From an uncultured Candidatus Nemicrothrix sp. (lineage in GTDB: Bacteria > Actinomycetota > Acidimicrobiia > Acidimicrobiales > UBA8592), in NCBI GenBank assembly GCA_913046155.1, contig CAJWRY010000002.1, positions 1-64,000 of the forward strand: a stretch of 64,000 nucleotides of DNA, in the 5' to 3' direction. The notes below the pieces were generated by a model. That model was not told the origin of the DNA. It worked only from the letters and a program-made list of their open reading frames with translations, and searched no databases. This document shows positions 52,712 through 62,094 of this stretch, piece by piece. A program made the position numbers and the translations under genes. How positions within the stretch are numbered: the first letter of the stretch is position 1; each line of letters begins with the position of its first letter.

Positions 52712-54040
52712 ATGAACGCAGAAATGAAAGAAGCAATAAATGCAATAGCAGCCGATAAGGGGATGCGACCTGAAGTCCTTTATGCGGTTCTAGCTGATGC
52801 TCTAGAATCGGCGTACAAAAAAATGCCCAATGCGCATGAATATGCATGGGTCACCATAGATCCTGACACCATGGAATACAGAGTCATAGCTCAAGATCTC
52901 GATGATGAAGGTGAACCATTTGGAGAAGAATTTGAGGTAACACCAGATAACTTTGGCAGGATAGCTGCTCTTGCATTTAAGCAAGTACTAGCCCAAGGTA
53001 TCCGAGAAGAAGAGCGCGAACAGAAATACGAGGAATACGCAGGACGTGAAGGAGACATTGTTACAGGAATTATTCAACAAAGTGACAGTCGTTACACACT
53101 GTTAGACCTTGGGCGTGTAGAAGCCTTACTTCCTCGAGCCGAACAGGTTCCCAATGAAAGACCCGATAGTAACACGAGGATCAAAGCCTACATTGTTGAA
53201 GTTCGCAAAACTGCCAAAGGGCCTCAAATAGTCGTAAGCAGAACTCACCCGGGTCTTATAAAGCGGCTATTTGAATTAGAGGTACCTGAGATTGCTGATG
53301 GAATAGTAGAAATCAGATCTTGTGCTCGAGAGCCAGGTCACCGAACTAAAATAGCCGTTTGGTCAAATGACCCCAACGTAGATCCGGTCGGTGCCTGTGT
53401 AGGTGCAAGCGGCGCACGTGTTCGCATGATTGTGAATGAACTAAGAGGAGAGAAGATAGACATTGTTCCATTCTCAGAGGAACCTGAAGAGTTTGTTTCA
53501 AAGGCTTTGTCCCCAGCAAAGGTCCAAGAAGTTCGTATTGACTCGGAAACAGGCACTGCAGATGTAATAGTCCCCGACTATCAACTTTCTCTAGCAATTG
53601 GTAAAGAGGGCCAAAATGCAAGGCTATCTGCGCGACTTACTGGCTGGCGAATAGACATAAAGTCAGAAACGCAACAAGCCGAAGAAGACGCATATCAAAA
53701 TGTTGATTGGGCTGAAGGAGAATGGGTAGAGGATCCAGAAACTGGAGAACAAGTCTGGCAACCAGCTGAAGGAGGGCCAGCCGTCTCAGCAGAGGAGTGG
53801 GAAGCCACATCCGACACTGAAGAAGATGCTGAAACAGCTACTACTGATGCTGAATCCGGTTCAGAACCCGCAGCCGAAGAAGTGACTCAATCCGATGAAA
53901 CTATAGATGACAAGCAGGAAGAAGATAGCGAGTCTGTCGAAATTAATGATGATACTACCACCGAGAATGAAGAGGTATTGCCCGACGATGATGAAGCAAA
54001 GCTAGACTCACCAGAAGATGAATCTCTTCAAGAAACCTAA
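52712..54040 (+). CDS. nusA: Transcription elongation factor NusA with acidic tail
   Basis: A 442-residue protein. N-terminal RNA-polymerase-binding domain (VLYAVLADALESAYKK), S1 domain (EGDIVTGIIQQSDSRYTLLD), KH1 (VGACVGASGARVRMIVNEL) and KH2 (LAIGKEGQNARLSARLTGW). The last ~110 residues are very acidic, low-complexity sequence (EEDAETATTDAESGSEPAAE). ATG 52712 is five bases after AAGGAG; ATG 52709 is too close. NusA controls pausing, termination and antitermination. Confidence 0.95.
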   Translation: MNAEMKEAINAIAADKGMRPEVLYAVLADALESAYKKMPNAHEYAWVTIDPDTMEYRVIAQDLDDEGEPFGEEFEVTPDNFGRIAALAFKQVLAQGIREEEREQKYEEYAGREGDIVTGIIQQSDSRYTLLDLGRVEALLPRAEQVPNERPDSNTRIKAYIVEVRKTAKGPQIVVSRTHPGLIKRLFELEVPEIADGIVEIRSCAREPGHRTKIAVWSNDPNVDPVGACVGASGARVRMIVNELRGEKIDIVPFSEEPEEFVSKALSPAKVQEVRIDSETGTADVIVPDYQLSLAIGKEGQNARLSARLTGWRIDIKSETQQAEEDAYQNVDWAEGEWVEDPETGEQVWQPAEGGPAVSAEEWEATSDTEEDAETATTDAESGSEPAAEEVTQSDETIDDKQEEDSESVEINDDTTTENEEVLPDDDEAKLDSPEDESLQET

Positions 54041-54175
54041 AAGATTCTTTAAGAGGATGGCGGATCAGTCTTAACACGCTAATCTGTACAATCGGGAAAA
54101 CAGTAATGACAATGAGATCACAATGACCTTATAGGAGAAACGAGCGGCGGCTCGAGATAAAGAGAAGTAACCAAA
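54041..54175 (+). other. nusA-infB spacer with small hairpin
   Basis: The 135-bp gap is too short for the YlxR RNA-binding gene found here in many bacteria. It contains CGAGC-GGCG-GCTCG (54141-54154), a 5-bp stem before the infB start, and a TAGGAG (54132-54137) with no start codon at suitable distance. The actual infB site is the weaker AGAGAAG. Confidence 0.4.
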
Positions 54176-56839
54176 TTGCCAGCAAAAGTACGTGTTTATG
54201 AACTAGCCAGAGAGCTAGACGTAACGAATAAGGAAATCATCGCTCTTTGCGAGTCTTTAGGAATTGATGCCAAAAGCCATAGCTCCAGTCTCGTTGAGGC
54301 TCAAGCAGACAGAGTACGAAAGAAAGCAATATCTGATGGCATTGCGACTGAAAAGTCCCAAGATAAGGCAAAACCAAACTCAGAGGCAGAAAAGGATTCA
54401 GATCCAGCGAATCAAGGTGAATCTAAAAAGACTGTCAAGGCAGTAAGTTCTAAGAAACCACCACCGAGCAAGACCAAGAAAACGGAAAGCACACCAAAAT
54501 CTGAAGATACGAGCGTTGTTAGCTCTAGAAAACCGCCATCTAAACCGAGCACAGATAAGCCCTCAACAAATGATGCAAAAGCGGGTAAATCAAAACCAAC
54601 AGAAACAAAGGCTACCTCAGAGACGGGTGCCCCCAAAGCGCCACCCGTCTCTGCAACAGGGAAACCTATACCCCCTCCTCCCGGACCTATCTCAAAATCA
54701 GGGCGACCAATACCACCACCTCCTGGTCGAGGTGGTAGAGGACCATCCACAGAGGCACAGCGTGGCGGCCCAAATATGCAAAGGCGCAGACAAGCTAGTC
54801 CAGGACCTTCGAGAAATGATAGTGGATCATTTGGGGGCCCAAGAGGAACAAGACCCGCCGGTGGGCCAGTTGCCGATTTCTTACCGAAACCGGGACAGGG
54901 AGGAAAGCCATCAACTGGGAAACCTGGTAGTGGGAGACCGGGCGGACCTAATCAGCGTCCCCAGAGAAAAAAGAAAGGGAGAAGACGTAGGCGACAAGAA
55001 GAGCTTCAACCAATGGACACTCCGGCTTATACTCCTGAAGATGCTCCAGTCCCTGAAGGAGAAGTAGTTATTGAACGCGCTTCGTCCTCAATAGACGTCG
55101 CACCAAAACTAAACCGAAAAACTGCAGACGTCGTCAGATTCCTAATGGAGCAGGGGGAGATGGTTACGGCAACACAGTCGCTGACAGATGACATGATAGA
55201 GCTTTTCGCTGCGGAGATTGGTGCAGAGGTGCGACTAGTTGACCCCGGCGAGGAGCAAGAAATTGAACTACAAAAGAAATTAGAAAAGAACCTGATAAGC
55301 GACGATGACGACTCAATCCATAGTCGACCGCCAGTCATTACAGTCATGGGGCACGTAGACCATGGCAAAACAAAACTACTTGACCAGATCCGGCAAGCAA
55401 ACATTGTTGCCGGAGAAGCAGGAGGTATCACTCAACACATTGGTGCATATCAAGTCACTCTTGACGGGAATACTCTAACTTTCTTAGACACACCAGGTCA
55501 CGCCGCATTTACAGCTATGAGGGCACGAGGGGCAGAAGCTACTGACATAGTTGTGTTAGTCGTTGCGGCAGATGATGGAGTCATGCCTCAGACTGTAGAA
55601 GCGATTAACCACGCAAAAGCGGCAAAAGTCCCGATAATCGTAGCCGTTAATAAAATAGACCTCGAGAGTGCGGACGCTCAAAGGGTTCTTGGTGAACTAG
55701 CAGAGCATGAGCTGGTTCCTGAAGCGTGGGGTGGCGACACAATCGTTGTTGAAATATCTGCTCTGGAGAATATAGGAGTTGATGATCTCCTAGAGAATCT
55801 CAACCTTATTGCTGAAGTAGAAGATTTGAAAGCCTCAGCTCAAGGTCGAGCTTCTGGAGTTGTTTTAGAGTCTCACCTCGATATCGGCCGTGGGCCTGTA
55901 GCAACAGTCTTAGTCCAACAAGGAACCCTCTCGGTCGGGGACCCGATAGTAGCAGGACCCTCATGGGGAAGAGTACGAGCCCTTGTCTCAGACACAGGAG
56001 AGCAAGTACACGATGCAGGTCCATCATGTCCAGTTCAAGTTTTGGGAATGTCGGACGTTGCGATTGCCGGTGACGAGTTCATTGTCGCTCCAGATGAACG
56101 AACAGCAAGAGATGTCGCCGATACACGCGAACACTATCAGAGAGTTGCAACAATAGGAAGGGACTCTTCGGCAGGATCAGGCGGTGGACGTCTTGAAGAT
56201 TTATTCAGCCAGATAAGTACCGGTGAGCAAGCAACGCTCAATTTGATTTTGAAAGCTGACGTAAATGGATCTCTTGAAGCTGTTAGAGAAAGCATTAAAA
56301 AATTAGAAAGAGATGAGGTGAAAGTATCTTTCGTTCATGCTGGAGTAGGGGCCATAACTGAAAATGATATTCAACTGGCCGCAACATCCAACTCCACTGT
56401 ACTTGGATTCAACGTGCGCCCAGACCGCAAAGCACGTGAAGTAGCAGACCATGAGCAAGTTGAAATTCGTAATTATGAAATTATCTACAAACTCCTCGAA
56501 GATATTGAATCAGCAATGGTGGGTATGCTTGTACCTGAGTTTGAAGAAATCGTAACCGGAGAAGCAGAAGTAAGAGAAATTTACAGGGTTCCACGTATAG
56601 GAGCTATCGCTGGGTGTTATGTGCTTAATGGTAAGATTACACGAGGCTCCAAAGTACGATTCCTTCGCGAAGGTGTAATTATCTGGAAAGGTGAAATCTC
56701 CTCACTAAGACGATTCAAAGATGATGTACCTGAGGTTGCATCTGGATACGAATGCGGCATAGGCCTCTCGGACTTCCAAGATCTGAAAGAGGGAGATATT
56801 ATCGAAACCTTTGATGAAAAGCAGATAGAAATTACTTAA
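54176..56839 (+). CDS. infB: Translation initiation factor IF-2
   Basis: An 887-residue protein starting at TTG 54176. IF2_N motif (VRVYELARELDVTNKEIIAL), a long disordered region rich in Lys, Pro and Gly including PIPPPPGPISK and PIPPPPGRGGRG, a second N domain, then the G domain: VMGHVDHGKTKLL (G1, about residue 390), FLDTPGHAAFTAMRARG (G3), VNKIDL (G4). Domains II-IV follow to the end. It places initiator tRNA on the ribosome. Confidence 0.96.
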   Translation: MPAKVRVYELARELDVTNKEIIALCESLGIDAKSHSSSLVEAQADRVRKKAISDGIATEKSQDKAKPNSEAEKDSDPANQGESKKTVKAVSSKKPPPSKTKKTESTPKSEDTSVVSSRKPPSKPSTDKPSTNDAKAGKSKPTETKATSETGAPKAPPVSATGKPIPPPPGPISKSGRPIPPPPGRGGRGPSTEAQRGGPNMQRRRQASPGPSRNDSGSFGGPRGTRPAGGPVADFLPKPGQGGKPSTGKPGSGRPGGPNQRPQRKKKGRRRRRQEELQPMDTPAYTPEDAPVPEGEVVIERASSSIDVAPKLNRKTADVVRFLMEQGEMVTATQSLTDDMIELFAAEIGAEVRLVDPGEEQEIELQKKLEKNLISDDDDSIHSRPPVITVMGHVDHGKTKLLDQIRQANIVAGEAGGITQHIGAYQVTLDGNTLTFLDTPGHAAFTAMRARGAEATDIVVLVVAADDGVMPQTVEAINHAKAAKVPIIVAVNKIDLESADAQRVLGELAEHELVPEAWGGDTIVVEISALENIGVDDLLENLNLIAEVEDLKASAQGRASGVVLESHLDIGRGPVATVLVQQGTLSVGDPIVAGPSWGRVRALVSDTGEQVHDAGPSCPVQVLGMSDVAIAGDEFIVAPDERTARDVADTREHYQRVATIGRDSSAGSGGGRLEDLFSQISTGEQATLNLILKADVNGSLEAVRESIKKLERDEVKVSFVHAGVGAITENDIQLAATSNSTVLGFNVRPDRKAREVADHEQVEIRNYEIIYKLLEDIESAMVGMLVPEFEEIVTGEAEVREIYRVPRIGAIAGCYVLNGKITRGSKVRFLREGVIIWKGEISSLRRFKDDVPEVASGYECGIGLSDFQDLKEGDIIETFDEKQIEIT

Positions 56840-56864
56840 ACACAATTCAAAATTCACTACCGGA

Positions 56865-57257
56865 ATGCCAAAACGACGAAAAAATCAAAAGAGAGATTAC
56901 CAACGTAGCGACCGCCTCAACGAATTGCTTCGTGAGGTTCTAGCCCAAGAACTTGAGCGAATCAGTGACACGGAATTGGGTCTTGTCAGTATCACTTCTG
57001 TTCAAGTAGACAACGAATTAACCAAAGCAAAGGTTTTCCTGTCATCGCTTGATGAGGAAGAACAGCTAGTACAAAAGGTAAGCCGCTACAAAGGAAAATT
57101 CCGCAAGGCTATCGGGGATCAAGCAAGAATCCGAAGAGTTCCTGAGCTCGAATTTATTCTTGACCCATCAATCTCTGCGAGTACAAGGATTGATGAGATT
57201 CTGGCCGACATTCATGCCACAGAAAAGTCAAATAATCATGGCGCAAACGACAACTAA
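56865..57257 (+). CDS. rbfA: Ribosome-binding factor A
   Basis: A 130-residue KH-type protein. RSDRLNELLREVLAQELERI, LVSITSVQVDNELTKAKVFL and RIRRVPELEFILDPSISAST are RbfA motifs. It helps mature the 5' end of 16S rRNA. Its last 20 bp overlap the truB start. Confidence 0.95.
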   Translation: MPKRRKNQKRDYQRSDRLNELLREVLAQELERISDTELGLVSITSVQVDNELTKAKVFLSSLDEEEQLVQKVSRYKGKFRKAIGDQARIRRVPELEFILDPSISASTRIDEILADIHATEKSNNHGANDN

Positions 57258-58116
57258 ACACGGCTTCGCAATTGTTGACAAAGAAATTGGCTGGACAAGT
57301 CATGACGTTGTAGCGAAAGCTAGAGGTATTTTCGGAACGAAAAAAATAGGCCACTCAGGGACATTAGACCCCCCAGCTTCTGGGGTTCTTATTCTAGGTT
57401 TAGGTAAAGCCACTAGGCTATTAAGATTTATAACTGAACTGCCAAAAGAATACGAAGCCACCATGGTAATAGGCGCTGAAACAAGTACCTTAGACGCAGA
57501 TGGGGAAGTTCTCAGGAGAACAAACAGCAAACCGTCACTCAAGGAACTTCAAGCAATATCAGTAAATTTTATTGGGGAAATAAACCAAATCCCCCCTATG
57601 GTGTCAGCAGTAAAAGTGCAAGGAAAACGACTTTACGAAATAGCGCGCGAGGGGAAAGAGATCACCCGCGAGCCAAGAAAAGTCAAAATACACGAACTAT
57701 CAGTATCTGATGGTCCAGAAAATAATGTATTCACGCTGAGAGTTAAATGCGGATCAGGAACTTATATACGATCACTTGTATCAGATATTGCCCAACAAGC
57801 AGGATCTCTTGGCCATGTAGGAACTCTTCGGAGAACAGCAATTGGTTCCCACAACGAGATTGAAGCTTCGCAAGTTGAGGAAGCGGCAATCATCAAGCTA
57901 ACCGAAGGACTAAAAGATTACGAAATAATTCAAGTCGATGATACGATGCGAGATCGTATAAAAGTTGGGGCAGTAGTAAAAACTGAAGAACTCTCACCTA
58001 CAAAACCTCAAGGACCTTGGGCTATCGTAGACTCTGAACAAAACCTGTTAGCTATGTATGAAAACTTTAAAACCGGTACGTTGAAACCAGCAGTTGTCTT
58101 GCCACAGGAGAATTAA
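57238..58116 (+). CDS. truB: tRNA pseudouridine(55) synthase
   Basis: A 292-residue TruB. Catalytic D44 is in GTLDPPASGVLILGLGKAT (usually GTLDPxATG). KEYEATMVIGAETSTLDADG and GTYIRSLVSDIAQQAGSLGH are diagnostic. It makes pseudouridine-55 in the T-loop of tRNA. The ATG at 57238 lies within rbfA; longer versions to 57160 would only duplicate rbfA coding sequence in another frame. Confidence 0.95.
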   Translation: MAQTTTKHGFAIVDKEIGWTSHDVVAKARGIFGTKKIGHSGTLDPPASGVLILGLGKATRLLRFITELPKEYEATMVIGAETSTLDADGEVLRRTNSKPSLKELQAISVNFIGEINQIPPMVSAVKVQGKRLYEIAREGKEITREPRKVKIHELSVSDGPENNVFTLRVKCGSGTYIRSLVSDIAQQAGSLGHVGTLRRTAIGSHNEIEASQVEEAAIIKLTEGLKDYEIIQVDDTMRDRIKVGAVVKTEELSPTKPQGPWAIVDSEQNLLAMYENFKTGTLKPAVVLPQEN

Positions 58117-58119
58117 GAA

Positions 58120-59067
58120 ATGGGTGCCATTCAAATCATCAGCGATAATGAAGTACTCCCCGAAAGCGTTGATCAAACAGTCGCCTCGATAGGAGTATTC
58201 GATGGAGTTCACAAGGGTCACCAACAACTCCTGCACCTGGTCAAGGGCAAGTCAATTTCAGGCGCAATTCCTTCAGTTGTAATCACTTTTGACCGACACC
58301 CCACGGAAGTCACAAGTCCAGAAAACGCCCCCAAAGTTCTTACCCCATTATCTAAAAAAATACTGTTACTAGATGAATTAGGAATTGATTATGTGTACGT
58401 TCTTACATTCAACGAAAGCAGAGCATCGACTCCCGCTGTGAAATTCATAAATGAAATCTTTGTTGAAGCGGTAAGAGCAAAAGCAATTTTCGTCGGAGAG
58501 GATTTCAAATTCGGCCATAAAAGAACTGGGAACGTTGACCTTCTCAAATCTGAAGGCCAAGCATTAGGCATCTCAGTAAATGGGGTGGGTCTTTTCAATT
58601 CTGAGACATCAAACGAAGAGCCCATCTCCTCAACTGCGATAAGAAAACATTTAAAAGATGGAGAGTTAGCTGCTGCAAATGAAAAGCTAGGAAGACCGTA
58701 TTCCATATCGGGTAAGGTAATTTCCGGTGATCAGCGTGGACGGGCCATAGGTTTCCCAACAGCAAATATCAAGCTCGACGAAAAAATAGCGTTGCCATCA
58801 GACGGGGTCTACGCTGCAACGTACTTGGGAAAGAATGGAGCCTCAAAAATAGCCGCCGTTAATATAGGTAAACGACCAACATTCTCAGATGGAACGAAAT
58901 CAATCGTTGAAGCACATCTACTAGATTTTGAAGGCAACTTATACGGAGATGACGCCACTATTATCTTCCATGAAAGAATTCGCTCTGAAAGAAAATTTGC
59001 CGGACTGGAAGAATTTCAGCTTCAGCTAGAAAACGACCTGACTCAAATAAGGGAATTATTGACCTAA
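58120..59067 (+). CDS. ribF: Bifunctional riboflavin kinase/FMN adenylyltransferase
   Basis: A 315-residue enzyme. N-terminal nucleotidyltransferase: IGVFDGVHKGHQQLL, FVGEDFKFGHKRTGN and ISSTAIRKHL. C-terminal flavokinase: ISGKVISGDQRGRAIGFPTA and GVYAATYL. It converts riboflavin to FMN and FAD. It begins 3 bp after truB. Confidence 0.95.
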   Translation: MGAIQIISDNEVLPESVDQTVASIGVFDGVHKGHQQLLHLVKGKSISGAIPSVVITFDRHPTEVTSPENAPKVLTPLSKKILLLDELGIDYVYVLTFNESRASTPAVKFINEIFVEAVRAKAIFVGEDFKFGHKRTGNVDLLKSEGQALGISVNGVGLFNSETSNEEPISSTAIRKHLKDGELAAANEKLGRPYSISGKVISGDQRGRAIGFPTANIKLDEKIALPSDGVYAATYLGKNGASKIAAVNIGKRPTFSDGTKSIVEAHLLDFEGNLYGDDATIIFHERIRSERKFAGLEEFQLQLENDLTQIRELLT

Positions 59068-59082
59068 TCACCTCCTATTAAG

Positions 59083-59183
59083 TTGGGTTTTCTAACAGGC
59101 AAGGTAACCTTTTCTAATGTCACAAAAGTGATATTTTGCCTGATTGAGCGGTAATCGTCATGAAGGCAGGGTCAGAAACCCAA
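59083..59183 (+). promoter_or_regulatory. Nested inverted repeats in the rpsO leader
   Basis: An outer perfect 8-bp pairing, TTGGGTTT (59083-59090) with AAACCCAA (59176-59183), encloses a perfect 7-bp pairing, CAGGCAA (59096-59102) with TTGCCTG (59136-59142). That stem in turn encloses TGTCAC-AAAA-GTGATA (59119-59134). The outer 3' arm abuts the AAAGGA ribosome-binding site of rpsO. S15 is known to bind and repress its own leader in other bacteria, so this may be its control element. Confidence 0.5.
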
Positions 59184-59192
59184 AGGAAATAA

Positions 59193-59462
59193 ATGGCAGC
59201 AAATCTTAAACCTAAAAATGAAACTATTGAAGAGCACAGACTTCATGACTCCGATACAGGATCCCCTGAAGTTCAAATAGCTCTACTAACTGACAGAATC
59301 AATCACCTAACAGAGCATCTCAAATCACATAAAAAGGATCATCACAGTCGAAGAGGACTCTTGATGCTCGTCGGCCGACGACGAAGAATGCTTGACTACG
59401 TCAAGGATAACGACATTGAACGCTACAGAAATATCATTGCAAAATTAGGATTGCGACGTTAA
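59193..59462 (+). CDS. rpsO: 30S ribosomal protein S15
   Basis: An 89-residue S15 of exact family length. [40 protein letters not shown] and [12 protein letters not shown] are diagnostic. It nucleates the 30S platform on 16S rRNA. rpsO-pnp is among the most conserved gene pairs in bacteria. Confidence 0.98.
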   Translation: MAANLKPKNETIEEHRLHDSDTGSPEVQIALLTDRINHLTEHLKSHKKDHHSRRGLLMLVGRRRRMLDYVKDNDIERYRNIIAKLGLRR

Positions 59463-59477
59463 AGCTAACCTTTGGTG

Positions 59478-59483
59478 TAGAAT
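59478..59483 (+). promoter_or_regulatory. Candidate -10 box for pnp
   Basis: TAGAAT at 59478-59483, 16 bp after the rpsO stop, could drive pnp from about 59490, so that the leader would start just before the long stem at 59513-59593. No convincing -35 element. Confidence 0.25.
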
Positions 59484-59512
59484 TTAAGAAACCAAATAAG
59501 GTAACTGAAAAC

Positions 59513-59593
59513 CAACATCGAAAAGATTGGCTGCCAGTTGAAAGCGCCTAATAACCTAGGCGTCTTCAACTGGAAAGCTGAACTCCGATGTTG
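59513..59593 (+). promoter_or_regulatory. Long rpsO-pnp stem-loop (possible RNase III processing site)
   Basis: Inner stem: CCAGTTGAA (59534-59542) pairs with TTCAACTGG (59565-59573), and CGCCTA (59545-59550) with TAGGCG (59557-59562), separated by one G-U pair and one mismatch, giving a ~17-bp stem with a 6-nt loop. An outer 8-bp pairing CAACATCG (59513-59520) with CGATGTTG (59586-59593) encloses it. No T-run follows. In E. coli a stem at this place is cut by RNase III and used for PNPase autoregulation. Confidence 0.65.
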
Positions 59594-59654
59594 ATGTCCA
59601 TAGGATCGTCCTTGGGCGAAATAATATGAGGTATATCCTCAAAAGGAGTTAAAC

Positions 59655-62030
59655 ATGGCAGATGCCATAACAGTCAGTGGCGCAATCAGCGCTGATGATA
59701 AAACAATGAAACTTGAGACTGGAGTACTGGCCAGCCTAGCTAATGGGGCAGTAGTCGTAAGCGTAGGGAAAACAACAGTGCTCGTTACTGCGACAGCAAA
59801 CAAGAGCGCCAAGCCAGGAACGGATTTCTTTCCGCTAACTGTAGATTTCGAAGAAAGAAGTTATGCGGCAGGTAAGATACCCGGTTCTTTTTTCCGTCGT
59901 GAAGGCAGAGCAAGCGAGTCAGCAATTCTGGCTTGTCGACTTACTGACCGTCCGTTGCGTCCGCTCTTCCCTGATGGATTCCGCAACGACGTTCACATAG
60001 TTGCCACAATTCTAGGAGCCGATCAAGAGAACCCTTATGACGTCCCAGCGATCAATGCTGCATCTGCAGCATTGTGTATCTCTGATATTCCTTTTCAGGG
60101 ACCTCTTGGTTGTGTCAGAATAGCCTTCGATCAAGATGGCGAATGGATTTCCCACCCAACCTATGAAGAAGGCGAGCTTTCAACATTTGAGATGGTTGTA
60201 GCAGGGAGACTACTCGAAAACGGTGATGTAGCTGTCATGATGGTTGAGGCCGGCGGCACAGAGAACGCGTGGAGTTACTACGAAACGGGAGCACCCAAAG
60301 TAGATGAAAAAGTCTTAGCAGCCGGACTTGAATTCGCAAAAGAGCCAATCAAGTTAGCTATTGCGCTTCAGGAAGAATTGATTGAGAGCAGTGGAGAAAT
60401 TTCTAAGATGGAAGTCACTCTTGCAGTAGATTACTCCCAAGAAATCATGGAAGCTGTCAAAGAAGTAGGCTCCGGGTCATTGGCAGAAAGCCAAACCATC
60501 GCTGATAAAACGCAGCGTGCCGAAGCAGAGTCTCAAGCAGCCTCTTCGATACTAGATGATGTCCTGAAGCGTTTTGATGGAGAGGACAATGCTGAAACTC
60601 AAATCAAAGCAGCGATTCGGTCATTAACCAAAGAACTTGTCCGAAAGCGAATTGTTGAGGAAGGCTTGAGAATTGATGGAAGAACTCCAGCAGACCTTAG
60701 GCAGCTTTCCTCTGACGTTGGAATTCTCCCCACAGCACATGGTTCAGGATTGTTCCAGCGTGGGGAAACTCAGGTACTAAACATAACGACATTAGGGACC
60801 AAACGAATGGATCAAATGATTGATGGAATTGATCCAATAACGCGGAAACGATACATGCATCACTATAATTTCCCTCCATTCTCTACAGGGGAACCGGGGT
60901 TCATGAGAGGGCCAAAGCGACGAGAAATAGGACACGGAGCACTAGCAGAGAGAGCATTACTTCCTGTAATTCCTAGCGAAGAAGAATGGCCGTATACGCT
61001 CAGGCTAGTTTCAGATGTCATGTCATCGAACGGATCAACATCAATGGCCTCAGTTTGCTCCTCAACCCTTTCCTTGATGGATGCTGGTGTTCCCATTAAA
61101 GCCCCAGTCGCTGGTATAGCAATGGGACTTGTCTTTTCCGAAGGAAAATATATAACTCTTACAGATATTCTCGGGGCTGAAGACGCCTTCGGGGATATGG
61201 ACTTTAAGGTAGCAGGAACCTCTGATGTGATAACAGCACTTCAACTCGATACGAAAATAGAAGGAATTCCAGCTGATGTGCTCGCCTCGGCACTAGATCA
61301 GGCAAAGGACGCGCGAATGGAAATCCTAAGCGTTATGAACGCAGCCATTGCAGAACCTAGAGATGACGTACGGGATGTAGCTCCAAAAATAATTAGCTTT
61401 GAAATCCCAATGGATAAAATAGGCGAGGTTATTGGTCCGAAAGGGAAAGTCATTAACGCAATCCAACAAGAGACCGGAGCTGAAGTCATCGTTGATGACG
61501 ATGGAGTCATGGGATCTGTTTCTATCGCGGGAACCGATCGAGATGCTGTTTATGAGGCTCAAAGGCAAATCAATCTAATCCTAGACCCACCTACGGCTGA
61601 TGTCGGGGGAGTCTATGCTGGAAAAGTTGTCAACATTACAAATTTTGGAGCTTTCGTTAACATTTTGCCTGGACGAGATGGCCTGCTCCATATATCAAAA
61701 ATAGGTGGCGGTAAAAGGATAAAGCGAGTGGAAGACGTCCTAGATTTAGGTCAAGAAATTGAAGTCAAGGTTGAAGATATAGATCCAAATGGGAAAATAA
61801 GCCTTGTTCTCACCGGTGAAGTCCAGCACAATGAGGACTCCAACGAGGATCAAGAGAATCCCAAAGAAGAAACTTCCGCTAAAAAAGAATCACAAAAGAC
61901 CTCAAGTTTCGAAGACGAATTTGAAGAAAGCTTAGCTGAGGAGCTCGGAGAACTAGGACCTGAGGCTATCGGCGGAAATCAGCAACGAAACAGAAACCGC
62001 AAAGGGAAAGGTCGGGGTGGCAGAAGATAG
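59655..62030 (+). CDS. pnp: Polyribonucleotide nucleotidyltransferase (PNPase)
   Basis: A 791-residue enzyme. Two RNase-PH domains (VDFEERSYAAGKIPGSFFRR and HGSGLFQRGETQVL), KH domain with GxxG loop in VIGPKGKVINAI, and S1 domain VYAGKVVNITNFGAFVNILP. The C-terminal ~75 residues are acidic and then Arg/Gly-rich (RNRNRKGKGRGGRR). It degrades RNA phosphorolytically from the 3' end. AAAAGGAG upstream is an excellent ribosome-binding site. Confidence 0.97.
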   Translation: MADAITVSGAISADDKTMKLETGVLASLANGAVVVSVGKTTVLVTATANKSAKPGTDFFPLTVDFEERSYAAGKIPGSFFRREGRASESAILACRLTDRPLRPLFPDGFRNDVHIVATILGADQENPYDVPAINAASAALCISDIPFQGPLGCVRIAFDQDGEWISHPTYEEGELSTFEMVVAGRLLENGDVAVMMVEAGGTENAWSYYETGAPKVDEKVLAAGLEFAKEPIKLAIALQEELIESSGEISKMEVTLAVDYSQEIMEAVKEVGSGSLAESQTIADKTQRAEAESQAASSILDDVLKRFDGEDNAETQIKAAIRSLTKELVRKRIVEEGLRIDGRTPADLRQLSSDVGILPTAHGSGLFQRGETQVLNITTLGTKRMDQMIDGIDPITRKRYMHHYNFPPFSTGEPGFMRGPKRREIGHGALAERALLPVIPSEEEWPYTLRLVSDVMSSNGSTSMASVCSSTLSLMDAGVPIKAPVAGIAMGLVFSEGKYITLTDILGAEDAFGDMDFKVAGTSDVITALQLDTKIEGIPADVLASALDQAKDARMEILSVMNAAIAEPRDDVRDVAPKIISFEIPMDKIGEVIGPKGKVINAIQQETGAEVIVDDDGVMGSVSIAGTDRDAVYEAQRQINLILDPPTADVGGVYAGKVVNITNFGAFVNILPGRDGLLHISKIGGGKRIKRVEDVLDLGQEIEVKVEDIDPNGKISLVLTGEVQHNEDSNEDQENPKEETSAKKESQKTSSFEDEFEESLAEELGELGPEAIGGNQQRNRNRKGKGRGGRR

Positions 62031-62094
62031 GGTCTGCCGTCACTCTTCTTGCTAAATAAAAGCTAATCTGTGACCGGCATGGCAATATTGGGTT

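Noticed and set aside
54516-55067. 183-codon Gln/Arg-rich frame inside infB
   Set aside because: It is an out-of-frame reading of the low-complexity Lys/Pro/Gly region of IF-2, which is well supported in its own frame.
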